This document shows, piece by piece, positions 11,985-24,051 of a stretch of 64,000 nt of DNA. Below the pieces are notes generated by a model. It made no database searches, was not told the origin of the DNA, and saw only the letters and a program-made list of their open reading frames with translations. Position numbers and translations under genes: made by a program. Position 1 is the stretch's first letter. The number at the start of each line of letters is the position of its first letter. This stretch comes from Arabidopsis thaliana (lineage: Eukaryota > Streptophyta > Magnoliopsida > Brassicales > Brassicaceae): assembly GCF_000001735.4 (NCBI RefSeq), contig NC_003076.8:19223835-19287834 (forward strand), given 5' to 3'.

Positions 11985-14900
11985 TCAAGCTCGAGATCTC
12001 TCCCCCTTTCCACGTTTTGAGTATCGGAGTTTATCTTCACTCACATCACTAACCACCACCGGTGGTGATCGCGCGTACCTTGACGGCTTCCTCTTGAAAT
12101 GCCTATCTTCATCACTAGATTCATAATCTGCTACTTCTATTTCCTTCCGACTACTGTGTCGGTGAACTGATGTTCCCACGGCGGCTGCGGCAGAGGCGGA
12201 AGCAGATGGATCCGTAACAGAAGTAGAAGAAGAGGAAGGCACCTTTCTTCGTTTACCAGAAGATGTTTCTTCCTCCGGAAAACTTATCCGAGCGAATACG
12301 CTAGACTTAAGATTATTCTCGATCTCTGCTTTAGTAGCAGGGACTGGTGGCTCCGATGAAGGCGGTTCCGATCTCTTGCGGTGGTGATGTTGGCTGCGTT
12401 CGGTTTCACCACGGTGGTGGCGATGATCTCGGCTTCTGTCTTCATCGCGACGGTCGCGAGTACGGTCGTGTTCACGATCTACGTCTTGGTGACGTGACCT
12501 CTCACGGTCGCGTTGCCGATCTCGTTCATCAGGATAACGCTCGGATTTTCTCTTGGAGTCGCGAGACGGGGAAATGTTTTTACGCGTAGGCGGATGCTCT
12601 GGGGATAGTCTCTTCTCCGGTCGTCTCCGGCGATCGTAATCGTGGATTGGTGGTGGAGGTGCTTGTCTCTGTAAAACAATTGTTAGCCCAAATTATTATA
12701 ATAAAATATGTATTGAATTCGGCCCACAAATAAAAAGGAAATGGGCTCAATAGCCCAGTTACCGTCGTCACCTTTCGGTTCCTACGCCTACTATTTTGCA
12801 TTTTAGGCTTTTTAGCCATCTACCCTTCTATTTCTTTTCCTTTTTATTCACAGCCCTTAGTTTCTGATAAACCCCAATTTTATATTTCAGAAAATTACGT
12901 TAGAAACCAATATATTTTCCCCTAGTTTTCTTCAAGTTTTTTTTTTTTTTTTTTTGGGTTTTCAAAATAAGCAAAATGAGGGAATCAGGGAAGAGAATTT
13001 GGAGCCATTTTCTGATATAATAATAACATATAACCAAAAGTAAATGGGAGAGAGCGAAGCACAGGTGAACAAAGAAAAGAAGAAAGAGAGAGCGAGAGGG
13101 GAAGATGAGTCAAACAAAAGGAGACATACAGATTTATTAGGGTTGATGGATGATGCAGAGGCTGAAGTACCGTTGTTCATCATCATTCTGCTATTCTCTC
13201 CATCCCTAAACATCTTCCCACTGTATATACAACCAAACAACAACCAATGTTTAGGTTTTAGCATATCCTTGTTTGAATCTGTAGTAAAAATAGAGTGAGT
13301 GTTTTCTTTTTACCCTTCAGGTCGTCTCTCGTTTTCACGTTTTCTTAACATCTCAGCGTTTCGGGCTTCGGCTTCATCTCTGCCCATCATAGCACGTTGG
13401 AGATTCATTCGGTTTCCCATTTCAGCTAGGTCCCTGCGCATGCACAGAAAGTTCCATCATGAGACTTGTTGAGAAAGCTTTATTGCTCTTCTTTGATAGA
13501 GTGAGTGTTTTACCTATGGGGTGGTGGTATATTAGGGAACCCAAATCCTTGTGCCATGAATGGATCTGGATGCATCATATTCATACCCCCACCAAATCCC
13601 ATGTCCATTGGGTTTAATCCGTAACCCATAAATGGAGGCATTGCGCCTGGAAACGGGCCTCCAAATCCATTGAAGCCAGGGTGAAAGCCATTGAAGCCAG
13701 GTTGAACACCGTTGAAGCCTGGTTGTACGCCATTGAAGCCAGGTTGCATGCCGTTGAAGTACTGCGGACCTGGTCCCATTTGCATCATATAGTCAGGGCC
13801 TGCTAGATCTGGCACAGGATTCCATTGCATGTCTGCAATAAATCACATAAACAAACCATCTTTTAGACCTCCCATTCGATTCACATAGACTTCGAAACTG
13901 ACAATGTATTGCCTTCAGCGTAGCAAAGAAAGCTTTTACCATTCCCAGGCACTCTTGGTTTCTTTTTCTTCTTTTTTCCTGTATAGAGACAATAAGTACG
14001 TATTACATTGATGAATGACAACAAGGGTTCCTCAGTAATTGAAAAAAAAAAGGTTCATGTGAGGTCCAGCTTGATTAATCTCAGTAGGGAAATCTGAACT
14101 GGACTATCAGTCACCAATCATTCGCAATGTCCAGTGAAGCTAATATTAGTACATCTTTATTTTACCTGGCTCTCCAGCAGCAACCTGCTGCTGCATTTCT
14201 TCCTTGGGGGCTTGCGTATTCAACTTTGACACTGTTGCTTCTTTCACAATCACGGACCCTTGAGTGCTTTCACATGCATCAACTGGCTTTTCTACATTCA
14301 CTTCTGCAGATGCACGAGGGGCACTTGTGATCTCTGCAACTTCCATTGGCGCCTTTAAAGTTGAAGCATCATTATTGTTACTAAGTACTGGTTTCTTCTC
14401 GCCTTTAGATGCAACAGATGTAGTAGGAGATAGAGCCTTGGGAGGTGGACAGCGTGCAGACTCCAAATCTATATTGTCCATGATAATTCAGTAGTGAGGA
14501 CTAATCAAACAAAGTTTAAAAACACATGAATTTAAAATAATGACGGACCTGGGATATGGCCAACGCTGCCCACATTCTCAGTGCTATCGTTTCCAGCTTC
14601 CAAAATACGGTTTATGGTATCCCTGAGGGTCTTGTTTGGTAGAAGGTCGTCAGCAAGTACATCTGATCTTCCACAAACACACATTGACTTTGAAATAATG
14701 TGATCTCTGATACCTGAATCAGTGAAAAAGGATAATAATGTAGAACTGGAACTGACAACGGTCAGAAAAGGTTTTTGTGGAACAGCAGAATGCATTAAAA
14801 GAACTTACACTTGTCACAGAAGCTCTTGTAACAACATTTGCTTGTAAGCGCAGCATCTTTCATCACTTCTTTGCATAATGGGCATTTTAGCTCAGGTGGA

Positions 14901-16762
14901 AGTTCTCCTACAGAACGTGTTGTTGATGGCAATCCCTCCATTTCCTTCTCAAAAGCATCCCTGAATTTGTTGAAGACACAACAAACATTTAAACTATAAT
15001 CAATATATGTGAAGAAGTACCCAATAGCAACATTCCCAAACTAATTCAGTACAACTTACTCATTTGGTTTCAGAACTGCAACTGCGCCACTTGGCAAGGA
15101 ATAAGAACCATCTGGGGTCGCCATCAACATGGACTTGGGGATACCAGTAGGTGGCTTAACTCTCTTAACATCATAGTTAGGGTCTCCATTTGTGGGGCAA
15201 TGCTGAATAAAATGTCCTGAGACAGCAAAGAAAATGCTCTCAACACTTCTTATCTATTATATATCCATCTACAAAAGTGAGAGAAAAATAAAGATTTTCA
15301 GAGCTGACATACCAGGGATATTGCAACGATGGCACACATAACCTGGAGGTGGCGTTTTCCTTTCCATTCCTATCCAGCCAGCAAAACCAAACTAAGTATC
15401 TTACAACTTGAGCAAATAGAACAAAAATATAAAATATTTTGACAGAAGTAAATGTTTTGTATACTGTATTTTGACATTCCAGAATTCAACCAAAATCAAA
15501 GAATAAAAGTAAGTATAAGTTACCAAAACCACGTCCATTCATCCTTCCAGGCATACCCCTCCCATAACCTCTACCAGCTCCAAAAGTATCTTGACCTTGT
15601 CTGTTACATTGAATAAATATAAGAGGTCTGTTAAACCTTCTCACAAAATCCAACAGTTTCACCTGCACCATTTCTGGAAGATTGCTTACCGTTGTTGCCA
15701 GTCAAGTGCTGGAGTGTCAATCAGCGCCTGAATTTTGCTTTCTTCATCTACTTTGTCGTCTGCGGTTGCAAGATGAGGACGTGGAATAATATGCTGGGCA
15801 TCTTGGGTATCAGGAATGGAATAAAGATCAGTCCCAAACTCGTCATACTCATCTTCAGGCTAAGAGGTGAATACGGATGACATTAGTACTTTTGTAGTAG
15901 AAGAAAATTAGGTGCAGTCAATGCCAACAGAAGCCGAGAAAAGTTCACTATAATCAACTTACAAATTCAGCAGCAGATGGATCAGCAACAGGAAAATTGG
16001 TGGTTTCAGCCTGAACGTCTTCCACTTTATTCTGGATTCTAGGCCTGCAAAGTTAAGATATTTGCATCATTGAGGATCCCGAAGTTTCTTAAATCCGATA
16101 GTCAGACAATTAACTTATGTTTAGCTAAAACGATGCACCAGTAAAATGCAATGCTTTTAATATCATGTCTATTTAAGTTTAATAGCTAAATAAGTAGACA
16201 AAGAATATAGAAACTAAAGATCTGAGAAAGTACTCTTGTGTGGTAATAACTGTGATGCGAGGACGTCCAGGAACCCGACGAATAAGGACAGATGTATTCT
16301 TTGGGATTAACATTGCTTCATCCAGATACTCTGAAAATTCAAAACAGAGAACATATAAAGGCCACAGATTGCAATCATATTGGCACGAGACACAGTACAC
16401 TAAAGCTTCCTGAGAAATTCAAGAATCATATTCCAACAAACCATTTCCTAATAGTTCACAAAAGTAAAAAAAAAATAAGACAAAGCTCAGCTAGTAAACA
16501 ATCATAACATAAAATAAAGTTCATTGTATCACAGCTGCAAGCAAACAGTCTAATAATACGAAAAGCGCAGCACAACATTTGACATAGAAGACAAACCTTC
16601 GTTAGTTTGGGCATTGGAGACGACAATATCAAGGTCTTTACCAGTGCCCAAATGCTTAGTTTCGAAAATTTTGTCTTTGAGAATACCGACGGATATAAAA
16701 GGACCATCCATGGCAATGGTATCATAATCCCTTGCACTCTTAAACTTGTAATAAATTGCCAT
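11985..16762 (-). CDS. PQT3L: DWNN-domain, CCHC zinc-knuckle and RING/U-box E3 ligase (PQT3-like)
   Basis: RBBP6/Mpe1-type protein, 861 residues in my model. Exons on the minus strand: 16762-16597, 16330-16234, 16044-15963, 15859-15690, 15600-15524, 15369-15313, 15216-15060, 14960-14809, 14713-14549, 14468-14166, 13978-13940, 13832-13514, 13433-13314 and 12666-11985. The N-terminus (MAIYYKFKSARDYDTI) is the ubiquitin-like DWNN domain. A zinc knuckle (CHRCNIPGHFIQHC) spans the 15313/15216 junction. A RING/U-box-like domain begins CPLCKEVM and ends CVCG. Then come a Lys-rich patch, tandem PGFNG repeats and an Arg/Ser/Asp-rich tail. The family joins mRNA 3'-end processing to ubiquitin ligase activity; the Arabidopsis paralogue PQT3 affects oxidative-stress tolerance. 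The last junction needs the second AG of an AGAG acceptor. Confidence 0.9.
13656..13754 (-). repeat. In-frame tandem repeat (PGFNG units) inside PQT3L
   Basis: Four consecutive copies of a 21-base unit encode PGFNGVQ / PGFNGVQ / PGFNGFH / PGFNGFG. They lie in a Gly/Phe/Pro/Met-rich low-complexity section between the RING-like domain and the basic tail. Confidence 0.85.
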
Positions 16763-17944
16763 TGAAAATTTGTATCTGATATAAAAAGCAAAAAAATACA
16801 TATATCTATTACTTATCTTATAAAGATCATGACACAAAGCTACTAGATTTTGAAAACCCTAATCAAGGCCTCCGGATTATTAAAAAAAAAAAACGAGGCC
16901 AGAGATTTGATTTCCAAAACAAAAAGGTAAATACAAACTAAGAAAACCCTAAAGATTCAATTTTTACTTCGCTGATTCGACTTCACAGAAGGAAACTCCA
17001 CGCGTGTAGCAAAATCAATCCAAATCAACGAATCCTGGAAAAGTTCCTGCAGATTCAAGGAACGAGAACGTCCGTGTGATCGCCGAGCTGAGAATGGCGC
17101 CGGTGATGTCTCCAAATCTCCTTCTCCGAGGAATCTTCGCAGCTACAAAACGACAACTTGTAACAAAGAAACGGATGATCGGGCTTCACTCCATAAGATC
17201 CGGTAGCTCCAAGCTCCGATTTGGGGGATCAAAATCGAGAAACCTTTCGGGGGGAAATTGAAAAGGATCTAGAGAGTAATCATAGGAATCGAGTAGAGAG
17301 CGGTGTCTTCACGAGAAAGAAGATAGATCGATCTTGAAATCTAGGGTTTGGACACAAGAGCTCTCTTTCTCTCGTATCCGTGTTTATGTAAATCCCGTAA
17401 GAGAATTTTCCTTTAAATAATGAATTAAAATCTTATCTTATGGGCCCACTTATAAAGTAAGAATATGGACAGAACCACGGTTTTGTTTTTATTTATTTTC
17501 CTTCTTAAAAGTTAAAACACATTAAATTACCTAACTTTTGTTAATTTGAAAACGTAAAAAGTTGATTTTAGTATATTAATAATATTTTATTTGTGTAATA
17601 AATAGTTTTGACTTTTAATAAGCTAAAATCATACAGTAAAATCAATTTTTGTGAAAATATGTAAATTTGGTGGTACTTTATGCTATCAATTTTAACAAAA
17701 CCCATTTCTTATTGGGCCCATTTTGATTTTGATTTGTTTATTAAATGCCCATTTTGATATTTTCACCCGAGTGAAAAATCCAGATTTTTTATTGCTCAAT
17801 ATTTACGGGACGACAAAAAAAAAAAGATTAAAAAAATGGAAGAGTGGAGCGCGATCCTTTGGGGAATCGGGACGGACCGTGATTGGTCGGTCTCTCTCGT
17901 TACGGTGAGGCTGAGGCTGAGGCGGAGATTGAGAGAGACCAACC
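16763..17944. other. Divergent promoter region between PQT3L and PURU2
   Basis: PQT3L (-) and PURU2 (+) start 1.18 kb apart. AAACCCTAA-type telobox motifs occur at about 16854, 16943 and 17340, and GGGCCCA at about 17440 and 17713. The PQT3L leader probably reaches about 17380. Bases 17460-17700 are AT-rich. Confidence 0.55.
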
Positions 17945-19590
17945 ATGATACGACGAATCACCGAGAGAGCTTCTGGTTTCGCTAAGAATATTCCGATTCT
18001 CAAATCGTCTCGATTTCACGGCGAGTCCCTCGATTCCTCCGTCTCCCCTGTTCTCATTCCCGGCGTCCATGTCTTCCATTGTCAGGATGCTGTTGGGATT
18101 GTAGCTAAACTATCAGATTGCATAGCAGCAAAAGGTGGCAACATTCTTGGCTACGATGTTTTTGTTCCTGAAAACAACAACGTCTTCTACTCTCGCAGGT
18201 CTCCATTTTTACTCCAAAATCTTCCCTTTTTTAGTAACTTTCTCGTTCAATAGACTTTAAGAAGTGTACGAAGCTTTGATAATGAATCGAGTGAAATATT
18301 ATGTATTGGTTTTATTTCTGATGTTTCCTTTTGACAGCGAGTTTATCTTTGATCCGGTTAAATGGCCGAGAAGCCAAGTGGATGAAGATTTTCAAACTAT
18401 TGCACAAAGATACGGTGCCTTGAATTCAGTTGTGCGTGTGCCTTCTATTGATCCTAAGTATAAGATAGCTCTTCTTCTTTCAAAACAGGTATTCACAATA
18501 CCTTTTTGGATTTTCGATACTCTTTGTATTTCCTGCTCAAAAGTATGTGCTTCTATTATATACAGGATCATTGTCTTGTCGAAATGTTGCATAAATGGCA
18601 GGACGGGAAACTCCCTGTGGATATTACCTGTGTGATAAGGTGAGCTAATAGTTCTTTGGATCTGTATATTATGTAAGCATTTATATGTCTAGTGACTCGG
18701 ATGCTGAAATGTTTTTTTTTGGTTAATAGCAATCATGAAAGAGCTTCAAACACTCACGTTATGCGGTTTCTTGAGAGGCATGGCATCCCTTATCATTATG
18801 TATCTACAACTAAAGAGAATAAAAGAGAAGATGATATTTTGGAATTGGTTAAGGACACTGATTTCCTAGTTCTTGCTAGATATATGCAGGTAGATGAAAT
18901 CACATTTTTAGTCTTTGCATGAGCTCTTTTTTCTTTCTTTGGTCAAATTCTGACTTACATGTTCAGATGAATATTATTGCGTACTATTTAAGCTTCTTCT
19001 TCTATTTCCAACTAAGAATAGCAAAATTTAATTCATAGCATTTTCCCTTTGGCAGATTTTATCGGGTAACTTTTTGAAAGGTTATGGAAAGGATGTAATC
19101 AACATCCACCATGGTCTCTTACCATCATTTAAGGGTGGATATCCCGCAAAACAGGTCACTGAGTTTTGTCATGGCTCTACCTTCTCTTAGTTGGTTATAT
19201 TGTTGTCTGTTTTTTTCTTGCCTCTTAATGTTCTAGATTCTGTTTACAGGCATTCGACGCTGGTGTGAAACTAATTGGAGCCACTAGTCACTTTGTTACC
19301 GAGGAACTTGATTCAGGGCCAATTATTGAACAAATGGTGATTCATCTTCCAAGTAGTTGATATGTAATGTAGTACCTTCTGGGGATTGTCAATTTTCTTC
19401 TGCAGCTTTCTCAATTTATCTGTTTGAATGGAACTTTTCACAGGTTGAGAGTGTTTCCCACCGAGACAACTTAAGGAGCTTTGTCCAGAAATCCGAGGAC
19501 CTAGAGAAAAAATGCCTCACGAGAGCTATAAAATCTTACTGCGAACTAAGGGTATTACCTTATGGTACAAACAAGACTGTTGTATTCTAG
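17945..19590 (+). CDS. PURU2: 10-formyltetrahydrofolate deformylase PURU2
   Basis: A 323-residue enzyme that hydrolyses 10-formyl-THF to THF and formate. In Arabidopsis it is mitochondrial and keeps folate from accumulating as 5-formyl-THF, which would inhibit glycine decarboxylase. Seven exons: 17945-18198, 18338-18488, 18566-18639, 18730-18889, 19056-19154, 19250-19336 and 19444-19590. An Arg/Ser-rich N-terminus fits a transit peptide. Next is an ACT-like domain ([17 protein letters not shown]), then the formyltransferase-like catalytic domain. The catalytic Asn and His are in [12 protein letters not shown] and the Asp is in [10 protein letters not shown]. All active-site residues look intact. 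Matches At5g47435. Confidence 0.95.
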
Positions 19591-19735
19591 TTAAGAAAGC
19601 AATAACTACGATTCTCATCTGATTCTTTGTTTGAACATCTCAAGAAAAGGTGATACGAATTTCTATAAGATTGTTGATTCATTTGCAGTATTTACAGCAG
19701 AAAAAACTGTGAATAGTAAATATTTACAGGATTCT

Positions 19736-21370
19736 CTATCGCATGCGATTGCTGAGACTCAGAGATTCCAGAGAGCATTTGGCAGCCTCGAGGCAACTTA
19801 CTAAGCGGAGATTAGACTGAATCCCAGCAACCCATCTCTGCTTCTGAATCTTGCTCTTGCACTTGAACTCTAAAAGACCCTGTCCTGTTTTCAGACCAAA
19901 ATAGACTTCTTCGGAATTTTCCCTCTCTTTCCTGCAAGGCCATGCAGATATCTCGTCGCAGACTCCATAAACAACACCTTTGAAAGCAACAACAAGCTTC
20001 AGACTTCCGTGTTTCAAGTAATTTCCCTAACTCTTGAAAGAATAAAAAAATGCTTACATTTGATCTTCTTGGAGAATGCCCCTCCAACATGTTTGCTTTT
20101 GAGTTTGATCATGACCTGAGAAATTCATAGAGGTTAAGTAACTAAGTATAGAGAAGCAAATAGATATGTGTCTCTTACAGATTAAATCCAGTCTACTCAA
20201 GTACCTGAGACTTCTTGTTGATATAGACACAAACTCGCTTATTTCGCTGCAATCCTGCTAATAAATTAGAATTATAAGCATCTTAATTAGTGGAACCAGT
20301 CTTGAATAGAGTTTGAGAAGAATAGGATTACCATTTCGTGCACATTGCACCAGTTCGCCCTCTAAAGGAAGGTTTGGTTCCTCCAATCTAAACTGACAAT
20401 TTTCGCCGGGCCAGTGAGAGTCTGAGAAGCTCCTTTCACAAGGTGTGATAGTTGCATTCTTCCTTGATTCCTTCGGCTGCCTCACCTTTAAAGCTGCTTC
20501 CCCTCTCAATGCTGGTTCATTTTTTCCACAGACTCAGATCAAATACCATCTTACTAACCCAACCAAAGCCTCAAACACCAACTTTTAAACAATAGCCTTA
20601 CCAGTTGCAGCCGCAGCTGTGAGAGTCATGAGATCGCCAGGGCTGTGGATATCAACGGAAGACCTGACCGTGGAAGCAACACAGGTGTGATCAGCGCCTG
20701 CTTGCTCAGCCATGTCAATGCAGTGTGAAGCCAGTAGCTCTGTTGCTGAGGCTAGAGCCAGTGCCATCATGGAGCATGACTCTTTGCTGCAGCTTTCCTC
20801 AGAAGTCACAGATGCTAACCCAGCTGCCAGAGCTGCAATGGACACAGCTGAGTGAACATGGGCTTTCTGTACACGCGCTTTATCTTTCTTCCTCGGAATC
20901 CTCATGGTGCTTGGGTTGGTGTGTTGTTTGTGGTGAAACCACTTTGATAATCTCCCTGATCTACGGGTTCCAGCTGAGTTCATGATATTCTCTGCCTGCA
21001 AATACCAAGGAATCATCAAAATCAGAATTCAAAAACTGGTGAATATGTCCACACAAGTGGAAGGTAATCATACCATGAGTGGATCTGCAGCAACATCTTG
21101 GAAGAAGCCTCTAGGACTGTTCTGGGAAACAGAAAACAGATCTCGCTGTTGTCTCTGTTTCTGCGCCAAAGCTTTGGAGATTTCAGAAGCAGATAGACTC
21201 CATGATCTGGATAGAAACTTCATTGGCTCCCTTGGTGTCTGAGGCTGAGGTATCTGAGAGACAATCTCTTCACTTCTTACATTTCCTTCCTCCAACTCGT
21301 GCTCCGGATTCTCTGATCCGAATAACGACGAGGAACTATCATTCCAATCGGAATAAAACCCACCTTCCAT
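19736..21370 (-). CDS. FORKED1-like / VAN3-binding protein with DUF828 and PH domain
   Basis: A 406-residue protein in six exons: 21370-21074, 20995-20602, 20511-20332, 20254-20205, 20115-20058 and 19977-19736. The N-terminal half is the DUF828 (auxin canalisation) region: an acidic start, MKFLSRSWSLSASEISKAL, then an Ala-rich helical stretch (HSAVSIAALAAGLA). The C-terminal exons form a plant PH-like (PH_2) domain with conserved AWPCRKER and QKQRWVAGIQ. Relatives bind the ARF-GAP VAN3 at the trans-Golgi network and help vein patterning through PIN1 traffic. Probably At5g47440. The stop is only 146 bases from the convergent PURU2 stop, so the 3' UTRs should overlap. Confidence 0.9.
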
Positions 21371-22475
21371 TTCCTTCTTAGTTTACAGAAAACCCAAGAT
21401 GACGAAAGAACTTTTTGAGATGAAAGAGGTTAATAATGTTGTTGACTCAAGATTGTGAAAGAGAAGAAGACGAGGACAACAAAGCAGATCACCAATAAGC
21501 AAACACTACCTCTTTCTTTAATACTAGCTTGGAATTGTTCAAATATCAAATCAGAAAATGATGCTAAGTAAATAAACGAAGTTTCCATGTTCTGATATTA
21601 GTAAAGAGAAAGAAAGGAAGAGACAGAGAGAACACAAATCGATGTAATTGTGCTTTGAGCAGACTCAATAGATTCAGGAAATGTCTCATCAAATGGGTAC
21701 AAATGTAGATTAGAGAAATCATGGAAGTCTCGTAATATGAATAATTAAGATAAGATGGTAGGATACTGTGGGGACATATGCATTGGTTTGAGAGCCATAA
21801 GCTGCTCTTTTGTCTTGTCTTTTTTTGAGTTCGAGAAGATTTGACCTGACAACTTTAACGGAGTTCGTGACTCTACCGACCAGTTTCTGTTATAATTGTA
21901 GTCACACGTAACAACAACGCTTTTGGTTTCTCTATAAAGATACTCCCACGAGTTCAAAAGTGTTAAAGACAATTCGAATAACTCTCGGCTATTGGTTTGT
22001 TTTTCTTTGTATATTACCATTATTATTCCTTCCATATCTATGGATAATTACGTAATCAATACTCCATATTTGGTTCCACAAAAGCAATACAAAACGGAAA
22101 TATTTCTACAGATTAGTTTATCGATTCAATATAAACTAACATACGATATAATTTTAGTTTCCGATTTTGCTTCCGTTTTTGTTGATGCCACCGTTCGGGC
22201 CAATAGGAGAATGATCCCCTTTCGCCGTAACGGCCATCAACAATGTTGTTGTAATTGCCATAGGTGAGTTTTCTGTAAAATTGCTTCGAGGTGACAATGG
22301 TTGTCGTTTGGTCGCCAAGGCAACCGTAGATAGAGAGATTGATGAACAAATGTTGCAAATGAACCATTATTCGTTGAAAATGATGATCGCATACTGTGGC
22401 GAAGCAATTCGTTCAACAAGAATGTTTTGCAAATTGATTATGTTTTGGCCAAATTGATTAATAAATTATAGTAAG
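21371..22475. other. Intergenic: promoter of the FORKED1-like gene and spacer before the LTR element
   Basis: About 1.1 kb. Bases 21371-21660 are probably leader/promoter with CT- and GA-rich runs. Bases 22140-22440 contain overlapping short open frames on both strands that I cannot assign to any family. No supported gene. Confidence 0.5.
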
Positions 22476-22654
22476 TAATAGAACTAGAGAGAATCAAAGA
22501 ATCGAACGAAGAAGAAGAACTTTCTGTTATTCATCTTAAGAAAGTTTGTTACATTGAGACTCTCTTTATGTACTAGAGAGACCCGGTTCATACCGGTTCA
22601 TACCGGTTTACACTTAACCGAACCATACAATTTCATCAATTATATAGTCTATTA
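22476..22654 (-). repeat. 3' LTR of the gag-only element
   Basis: 179 bases, bounded by TAATAGA and TCTATTA. It carries an extra 12-base copy of a GGTTCATACC-containing motif compared with the other LTR (around 22580-22605). Confidence 0.9.
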
Positions 22655-22663
22655 TCCTCCCTC
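22655..22663 (-). other. Polypurine tract of the LTR element
   Basis: GAGGGAGGA on the minus strand, immediately upstream of the 3' LTR; it would prime plus-strand DNA synthesis. Confidence 0.8.
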
Positions 22664-22828
22664 AAGATGAGCCGTATATGGAGAGAAGACTCATCTTGCC
22701 AATGAGAGAATGCCGTATAGTACTAAAGTAAGCAATCACATCCTGTATCTGACTTTTCGACATGTTTCCCACTAATTCAGCAATTCCATCAGGACCAATG
22801 CCTTTTCCCAATGTCATCTTCCCATCAG

Positions 22829-23944
22829 TCAAAGCAAGATTAGCAACAACCGGTTTTGACTTCTCAGGTGGTGTACTACCTTCTGCTTATGTTTGAAACC
22901 AATAGGATAGCCATGGATTTTGTAACAAGTGTCAGCAGTGTGACCAGTGTATCCACAATGTGAACACTGAACTTTTGGTTTTGAATTTGGTTGAAAAGAA
23001 CGAGTAGCATTGACAGCAATCTGATCATTCGACAAAATGGAGACATTAAAGGCAGAAGCATTCGTTGGATTAGTAACAATGTTGCGCTGACTGTGATCTT
23101 GATCCAGAAGATTGTAAATCTCAGCAAGGTCTGGTATTGTCTTTTTCATGATTATCTGACTCCGAATGGTTGAGTAAAAATCATTCAAACCTGCAAGAAA
23201 CTTAACAATCTTGGAATGCTCATTTACAGAAGCAGTAGCAGAACAACATTTGCAGTTTCGACAAGTGTTAACACAACTAGCTCCATCCAAATCATCCCAA
23301 AGAGTCTTCAAAGTAGTATAGTAATCAGATAAACTCATATTGCCTTGTTGTAAACTCCAAATCTGCTGTGTCAACTGATAAGATCTTGGTAAGTTTGTGA
23401 TATGAAATCGAGTATCCAAGTCTTTCCAAATTTCCGCAGCATCATTGAATCGAAGAATACTCTTGTAAATTTGCTTTGTAACAGAATTCAAGATCCAAGA
23501 CTTGACCATACTATTGCATCGTGACCAAACTCTAAAGCTCGGATCAAACTCAGGAGGTCTTGGTAAAGTTCCATCAACAAAAGCGATCTTATTCTTAGCA
23601 TCTAACGCAACAAACATCGCTATTTTCCAAGAAGAAAAGTTAGATCCATCAAGTACCTCAGAAACAATTGTAGTACCCGGATTATCACCATTAGACAATG
23701 CATAAGGTGAATAATGAGCATCCGCGAAATCGAACTGTGGAAATGGATAAACTGATGATCTCGTAGCAAAATTTTGTTGAATCGGAGACGAAATTGGTGG
23801 AACCGGTGGAATCGGTGAAGATTGAGTACGATCTGGAGTCTTCTCAGCTGAGATCTTGCTTGATTTCCTCGTGCGACGCCGTAACTTTTCAACGGAAACC
23901 ATCGCGAAATCTGAGCTTGATTTAACTGATTTATGAAGAAACAA
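22829..23944 (-). CDS. Copia-type Gag polyprotein, C-terminal end frameshifted
   Basis: A 371-residue open frame; a second Met at 23902 (MVSVEK) is an alternative start. It carries the copia-type Gag core: the LDGSNFSSWK motif, WKDLDTRF, and SLQQGNMSLSDYYTTLKTLWDDLD. A Cys-rich patch (CVNTCRNCKCC) follows, and a zinc knuckle (CSHCGYTGHTADTC) followed by the IHGYPIGFK motif typical of plant copia Gag. After about 22875 the reading continues plausibly in another frame to a stop overlapping the polypurine tract, so this copy seems to have a one-base indel near its end. The product would package element RNA but cannot reverse-transcribe it. Confidence 0.85.
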   Translation of the reverse strand: MFLHKSVKSSSDFAMVSVEKLRRRTRKSSKISAEKTPDRTQSSPIPPVPPISSPIQQNFATRSSVYPFPQFDFADAHYSPYALSNGDNPGTTIVSEVLDGSNFSSWKIAMFVALDAKNKIAFVDGTLPRPPEFDPSFRVWSRCNSMVKSWILNSVTKQIYKSILRFNDAAEIWKDLDTRFHITNLPRSYQLTQQIWSLQQGNMSLSDYYTTLKTLWDDLDGASCVNTCRNCKCCSATASVNEHSKIVKFLAGLNDFYSTIRSQIIMKKTIPDLAEIYNLLDQDHSQRNIVTNPTNASAFNVSILSNDQIAVNATRSFQPNSKPKVQCSHCGYTGHTADTCYKIHGYPIGFKHKQKVVHHLRSQNRLLLILL

Positions 23945-24039
23945 TCGAAAAACAGAAGATCGACGAGCTCAGATGAACAAGAACTCGAAGATGTGAAGAG
24001 AGTTAGGTGTTGAATCGGCTGAGAACTTCGAATTCCAGC

Positions 24040-24051
24040 GCTCTGATACCA
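24040..24051 (-). other. Primer-binding site of the LTR element
   Basis: TGGTATCAGAGC on the minus strand, complementary to the 3' end of initiator tRNA-Met, with no gap to the 5' LTR. Confidence 0.9.

Noticed and set aside
22113-22419. Overlapping minus-strand frames just left of the LTR element
   Set aside because: No family recognised, and overlapping frames on both strands suggest chance.
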